Of a stretch of DNA of 64,000 nt, positions 61,095 to 64,000 are shown piece after piece; the stretch's first letter is position 1; each line of letters begins with the position of its first letter. The stretch spans positions 1 to 64,000 of the forward strand of contig JBMHDN010000050.1 of the NCBI GenBank assembly GCA_049889355.1, written 5' to 3'. Under the pieces are notes generated by a model. That model searched no databases. It saw only the letters and a program-made list of their open reading frames with translations, and was not told where the DNA came from. The DNA is from JBMHDN01 sp049889355. GTDB taxonomy: Bacteria; Pseudomonadota; Alphaproteobacteria; Puniceispirillales; Puniceispirillaceae. Position numbers and translations under genes: made by a program.

Positions 61095-62939
61095 ATGAAT
61101 GCATCGCAGACCTCAGCCTATCGTGTTCTTGCAAGACGTTATCGCCCACATAGTTTTTCAGACTTAATTGGTCAGGAAACGCTAGTTCAGACCTTGTCCA
61201 ATGCGCTTGCCCTTGGCCGGCTGGCCCATGCCTTTGTGCTGACCGGTGTGCGCGGTGTCGGCAAAACCTCAACCGCCCGTATCATCGCCAAAGGGCTGAA
61301 TTGTATCGGACCGGATGGGACAGGCGGACCAACCCTTGAGCCCTGCGGCACCTGCGAGCCTTGCCAGCATATCAGCGAAGGCCGCCATGTTGATGTGCTG
61401 GAAATGGATGCTGCCTCTCATACAGGTGTGGAAGGGGTGCGTGATATTATTGATGGGGCGGCCTATCGGCCGGTTTCTGCCCGCTTCAAGATCTATATCA
61501 TTGATGAAGTGCATATGCTGTCTAACAGCGCTTTTAATGCGCTGCTGAAAACACTTGAAGAACCTGCTGATTCAGTCAAATTCATTTTTGCGACCACCGA
61601 AATCCGCAAAGTACCGGTGACCATTTTATCGCGTTGCCAGCGTTTTGATTTGCGCCGTGTCCCTGCTGATATGCTGGCGAGCCATATTGCATCTATCTGT
61701 GAGAAAGAAGACATCACTTTTGAACCGCAGGCTTTAAAACTGATCGCCGGGGCAGCTGAAGGCTCGGTGCGCGATGCGCTCTCTTTGCTTGATCAAGCTG
61801 CCGCGATGAGCGCAGATAAGCTGGTGGAATCAACTGTTGTGTCAATGCTGGGCCAAGCTGATATGGCCGGGCTGGCAGCTATCTTATTGCAATTGATGCA
61901 AGGTGAAATCAAAGAGGCGCTTCATGCGCTAGAGGCCCAAAATCAGGCAGGCGCTGAACCGCTGCGTATCCTAGGCGATATGCTGGGGCTGTTGCATCAG
62001 GCCAGCTTGCAAGCTTCAGGTGCAACCATTGATGATGTGCCAGAAAACCTGTCAGCTCAGCTGGATACCCTATCTTCATTGGGGATTGCACGCTTGGGAC
62101 GCGCCTGGCAGATTTTGCTGAATGGCCAGCGCGAATGCCAGCTTGCGCCCAACCCGGCAGCAGCGGTGCAAATGCTGTTTATCCGGCTTGCCCACATAGC
62201 CCCGATGCCCACACCAGCTGAGATCATGGCAAAATTGCCTGAACCCAATCAGGCAGACATAAAAGAGGCAAAAAGCGATATCGGGCAGAGCCCATCTGCT
62301 GAAAAAAAAACTTTAACGCCGATTCCTGCTCAGGCTGATCGTCTGGCCCGGCCACCCCTAAATGAGGATATAGTTGCGCCAACCCAGCCAGCAATTACCC
62401 AGCCAAAAAACGCACAGCCAGAAAATACACAGCCAAAAAATACCCAGGCAGAAAATACCCAGCCAGATACCCCTGCATCGCGCCAGATGCCTGCTGATTT
62501 ACGGGCGATTTTGAAATGGGCTGAAGCCGCGCGTGAAACCAGACTGGCAGCAGAAATCCGCATGCATGTGCGCCTCAATAGCATCTCGCCCGGTGATCTG
62601 GATATCAGCCTGGATGAGGCTGCCCCTAAAGATTTACCAGCGCGGCTGGCCAAGGCGCTGAGCAGCTGGACAGAAATCAGCTGGATGGTGAGCGTTAGCG
62701 ATGTGCCAAAAGATACGCCATTAGGCCCCTCATTGGCAGATGAAGACAAGGCAGAGCAGAAGCGTAAATATCAAGAAGCCGCCGAAAAGCCGAACATAAA
62801 AGCCGTGCTGGAGATGTTCAAAGGCAGCTATATTTCTGATATTAAAGAAGCTGACGTAAAAGCAGATGAACAACCAGAAGCGATGGGTGAACCATCAGAC
62901 AGCCTATCTATGCTTCAAGACGCAACAACAGAAGAATAA
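61095..62939 (+). CDS. dnaX: DNA polymerase III subunit tau (and gamma)
   Basis: The 614-residue clamp-loader ATPase has Walker A TGVRGVGKTSTARIIAKG, the zinc-binding cysteines C74 and CGTCEPCQ, Walker B IYIIDEVHMLS and the sensor 1 region FIFATTEIRKVPVTILSRCQ with the SRC arginine finger. Domains I-III end near residue 375. A low-complexity linker follows, with QPKN/QPEN-type repeats at about 436-457, then the tau-specific C-terminal region. At codons 403-405 there is a run of nine A residues where a shifted frame would end the protein at gamma length. ybaB starts 11 bp after the stop and recR follows, the classical dnaX-ybaB-recR operon. Confidence 0.95.
   Translation: MNASQTSAYRVLARRYRPHSFSDLIGQETLVQTLSNALALGRLAHAFVLTGVRGVGKTSTARIIAKGLNCIGPDGTGGPTLEPCGTCEPCQHISEGRHVDVLEMDAASHTGVEGVRDIIDGAAYRPVSARFKIYIIDEVHMLSNSAFNALLKTLEEPADSVKFIFATTEIRKVPVTILSRCQRFDLRRVPADMLASHIASICEKEDITFEPQALKLIAGAAEGSVRDALSLLDQAAAMSADKLVESTVVSMLGQADMAGLAAILLQLMQGEIKEALHALEAQNQAGAEPLRILGDMLGLLHQASLQASGATIDDVPENLSAQLDTLSSLGIARLGRAWQILLNGQRECQLAPNPAAAVQMLFIRLAHIAPMPTPAEIMAKLPEPNQADIKEAKSDIGQSPSAEKKTLTPIPAQADRLARPPLNEDIVAPTQPAITQPKNAQPENTQPKNTQAENTQPDTPASRQMPADLRAILKWAEAARETRLAAEIRMHVRLNSISPGDLDISLDEAAPKDLPARLAKALSSWTEISWMVSVSDVPKDTPLGPSLADEDKAEQKRKYQEAAEKPNIKAVLEMFKGSYISDIKEADVKADEQPEAMGEPSDSLSMLQDATTEE
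62302..62310 (+). other. A9 slippery run in dnaX, candidate gamma-producing frameshift/slippage site
   Basis: Nine consecutive A residues cover the end of codon 403 through the first base of codon 406 of dnaX. A -1 shift here reads nine more codons and meets TGA at 62336-62338, giving a product of about 414 residues; a +1 shift meets TAA at 62314-62316 after one codon. Both sizes are close to E. coli gamma (431 aa) and contain the complete clamp-loader domains I-III. Confidence 0.6.
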
Positions 62940-62950
62940 AAGGACAGACC

Positions 62951-63277
62951 ATGCTCAAAAATATGGGCGGCATGATGAAAAAGCTGCAGGACATGCAAGC
63001 GAAAATGCAGCAGATGCAACAGGATATCGAGCAAAGCAGCTTTTCTGCCCAATCAGGTGGCGGGGCGGTTTTTGTGACCCTCACAGGCAAAGGCCTCTTG
63101 ACCCATATTTCGATCAAGCCAGATGCAGTTGATCCAGAAGATATCGAATTGCTGGAAGATCTGATCAAGCTGGCTGTTAATGATGCCCGGGCACAAGCTG
63201 ATAAGGCGATGGCCGATGCGATGAGTGAATTAACAGGTGGCCTGCCTTTGCCGCCTGGCATGAAACTGCCATTCTAG
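62951..63277 (+). CDS. ybaB: YbaB/EbfC family nucleoid-associated protein
   Basis: The 108-residue protein has the family layout: an N-terminal helix MLKNMGGMMKKLQDMQAKM, QMQQDIEQSSFSAQSGGG and a strand VFVTLTGKGLLTHISIKPD, ending in TGGLPLPPGMKLPF. YbaB/EbfC dimers bind DNA and affect nucleoid structure and gene expression. It lies 11 bp downstream of dnaX and 56 bp upstream of recR, its usual place. Confidence 0.95.
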   Translation: MLKNMGGMMKKLQDMQAKMQQMQQDIEQSSFSAQSGGGAVFVTLTGKGLLTHISIKPDAVDPEDIELLEDLIKLAVNDARAQADKAMADAMSELTGGLPLPPGMKLPF

Positions 63278-63333
63278 TTCAGCGCCACTCGCTATCAGGC
63301 ACCAGAAAATAACAAGCAAAGGAATGGCCGCTG

Positions 63334-63939
63334 ATGCGCGATGATGCCGATAAAGGCCTTGAGCAATTGATTCGCAAGCTGGCACGCTTGCCCGGCATGG
63401 GCCCGCGCTCTGCCAGACGTGCAGCTTTGCATCTGCTGAAAAACAGAGACCAGCTGATGCTGCCGCTGGCACAGGAAATGGCAGATGTGGCGCGGGTCTA
63501 CCGGCCATGCGTGACCTGTGGCAATCTTGATCAAACAGATGAATGTCATATTTGTACCGATGGCCGGCGTGATGCCAGCCGGCTCTGTGTGGTCGAAGAT
63601 GTAGCTGATCTCTGGGCGATGGAACGCGCTGCTATCTTTTTAGGGCGCTATCATATATTGGGCGGCACATTGAGCGCGATTGACGGGCGCGGCCCGCAAG
63701 AGCTCGGCATTGACAGGCTGTTAACCAGAGCCGCTGATCTGGGCAGTGAGGGCGAGATTGTGCTGGCCACCTCTGCCACAGTCGATGGCCAGACCACCGC
63801 CCATTATCTGGCTGAACGCATGGCCCATCTGCCGGTGAAAATCACCCGCCTCGCCCATGGTGTGCCGGTTGGCGGAGAGCTCAATTATCTTGATGATGGC
63901 ACATTGGCACAAGCGATGAAGGCCCGCACCCTGCTTTAA
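63334..63939 (+). CDS. recR: Recombination protein RecR
   Basis: The 201-residue protein has the helix-hairpin-helix motif LARLPGMGPRSARRAALHLL and the four-cysteine zinc site (CVTCGNLDQTDECHIC). The Toprim domain is LCVVEDVADLWAMER with GRYHILGGTLSAIDGRGP. It acts with RecO and RecF to load RecA at gaps. AAAGGA precedes the ATG at 63334. An overlapping ATG at 63324 hits a stop after six codons and is not the start. Nothing definable lies in the last 61 bases of the window. Confidence 0.96.
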   Translation: MRDDADKGLEQLIRKLARLPGMGPRSARRAALHLLKNRDQLMLPLAQEMADVARVYRPCVTCGNLDQTDECHICTDGRRDASRLCVVEDVADLWAMERAAIFLGRYHILGGTLSAIDGRGPQELGIDRLLTRAADLGSEGEIVLATSATVDGQTTAHYLAERMAHLPVKITRLAHGVPVGGELNYLDDGTLAQAMKARTLL

Positions 63940-64000
63940 TGCTAAATTTGCTTTAGGCTTGGTTTTTCTGTCAGGATAATAAATCAGAGCGCGGCTTGTC

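Overview
The window looks like a chromosomal segment of a marine alphaproteobacterium, most likely of the SAR116 (Puniceispirillum-like) type. This is an inference from three things: the heme block hemC-hemD-mic60-like-hemY divergent from tsaD-gpsA, which is an alphaproteobacterial arrangement; a DMSP lyase gene (dddP) with acuI; and gene content typical of a surface-ocean heterotroph. No rRNA, tRNA, insertion sequence, prophage or CRISPR array was seen.

Layout. 1-2.3 kb: 3' end of hpt with a terminator and a 17-bp tandem array, then a lone, A+T-rich DUF262/HNH (GmrSD-like) gene that looks acquired. 2.4-5.0 kb: dddP and acuI, which together turn DMSP into DMS and send acrylate on to propionyl-CoA. 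5.2-9.9 kb: a rhodanese, then a partner-switching module (SiaB-like kinase, SiaC-like switch protein, class III nucleotide cyclase, a 100-aa protein, and a convergent SiaA-like PP2C phosphatase). In Pseudomonas the output enzyme of this type of module is a diguanylate cyclase; here a class III cyclase takes its place. 10.2-11.8 kb: pirin and a TPR protein.

11.8-34.5 kb is the dominant feature: a two-partner secretion locus read on the minus strand. A TpsB transporter with an unusual N-terminal Ig-like extension comes first, then a small single-span membrane protein, then one uninterrupted 19.6-kb gene for a 6533-residue exoprotein (TpsA) built from dozens of degenerate repeats.

34.7-43.5 kb: a zinc-ribbon membrane protein, an M48 lipoprotein protease, a beta-hydroxyacid dehydrogenase and a complete branched-chain-type ABC transporter (two ATPases, two permeases and a binding protein that appears membrane-tethered). 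43.6-50.6 kb: hemY, mic60-like, hemD and hemC on the minus strand, and tsaD, gpsA and an EVE-domain gene on the plus strand. 50.6-59.0 kb: a three-gene lipid/LPS glycosylation cluster, a MATE exporter, an M17 aminopeptidase, a hydroxyacid reductase, a HisN/IMPase phosphatase and a membrane cytochrome c. 59.2-63.9 kb: kdsB, pheA, the 4.5S SRP RNA, dnaX (with an A9 slippery run at the gamma/tau boundary), ybaB and recR.

Short tandem duplications with periods of 12-18 bp recur in intergenic spacers and in coding linkers across the window, which suggests active replication slippage in this genome. The best candidates for undescribed biology are the Sia-type switch wired to a class III cyclase, and the giant adhesin locus with its Ig-extended transporter and its small membrane protein.
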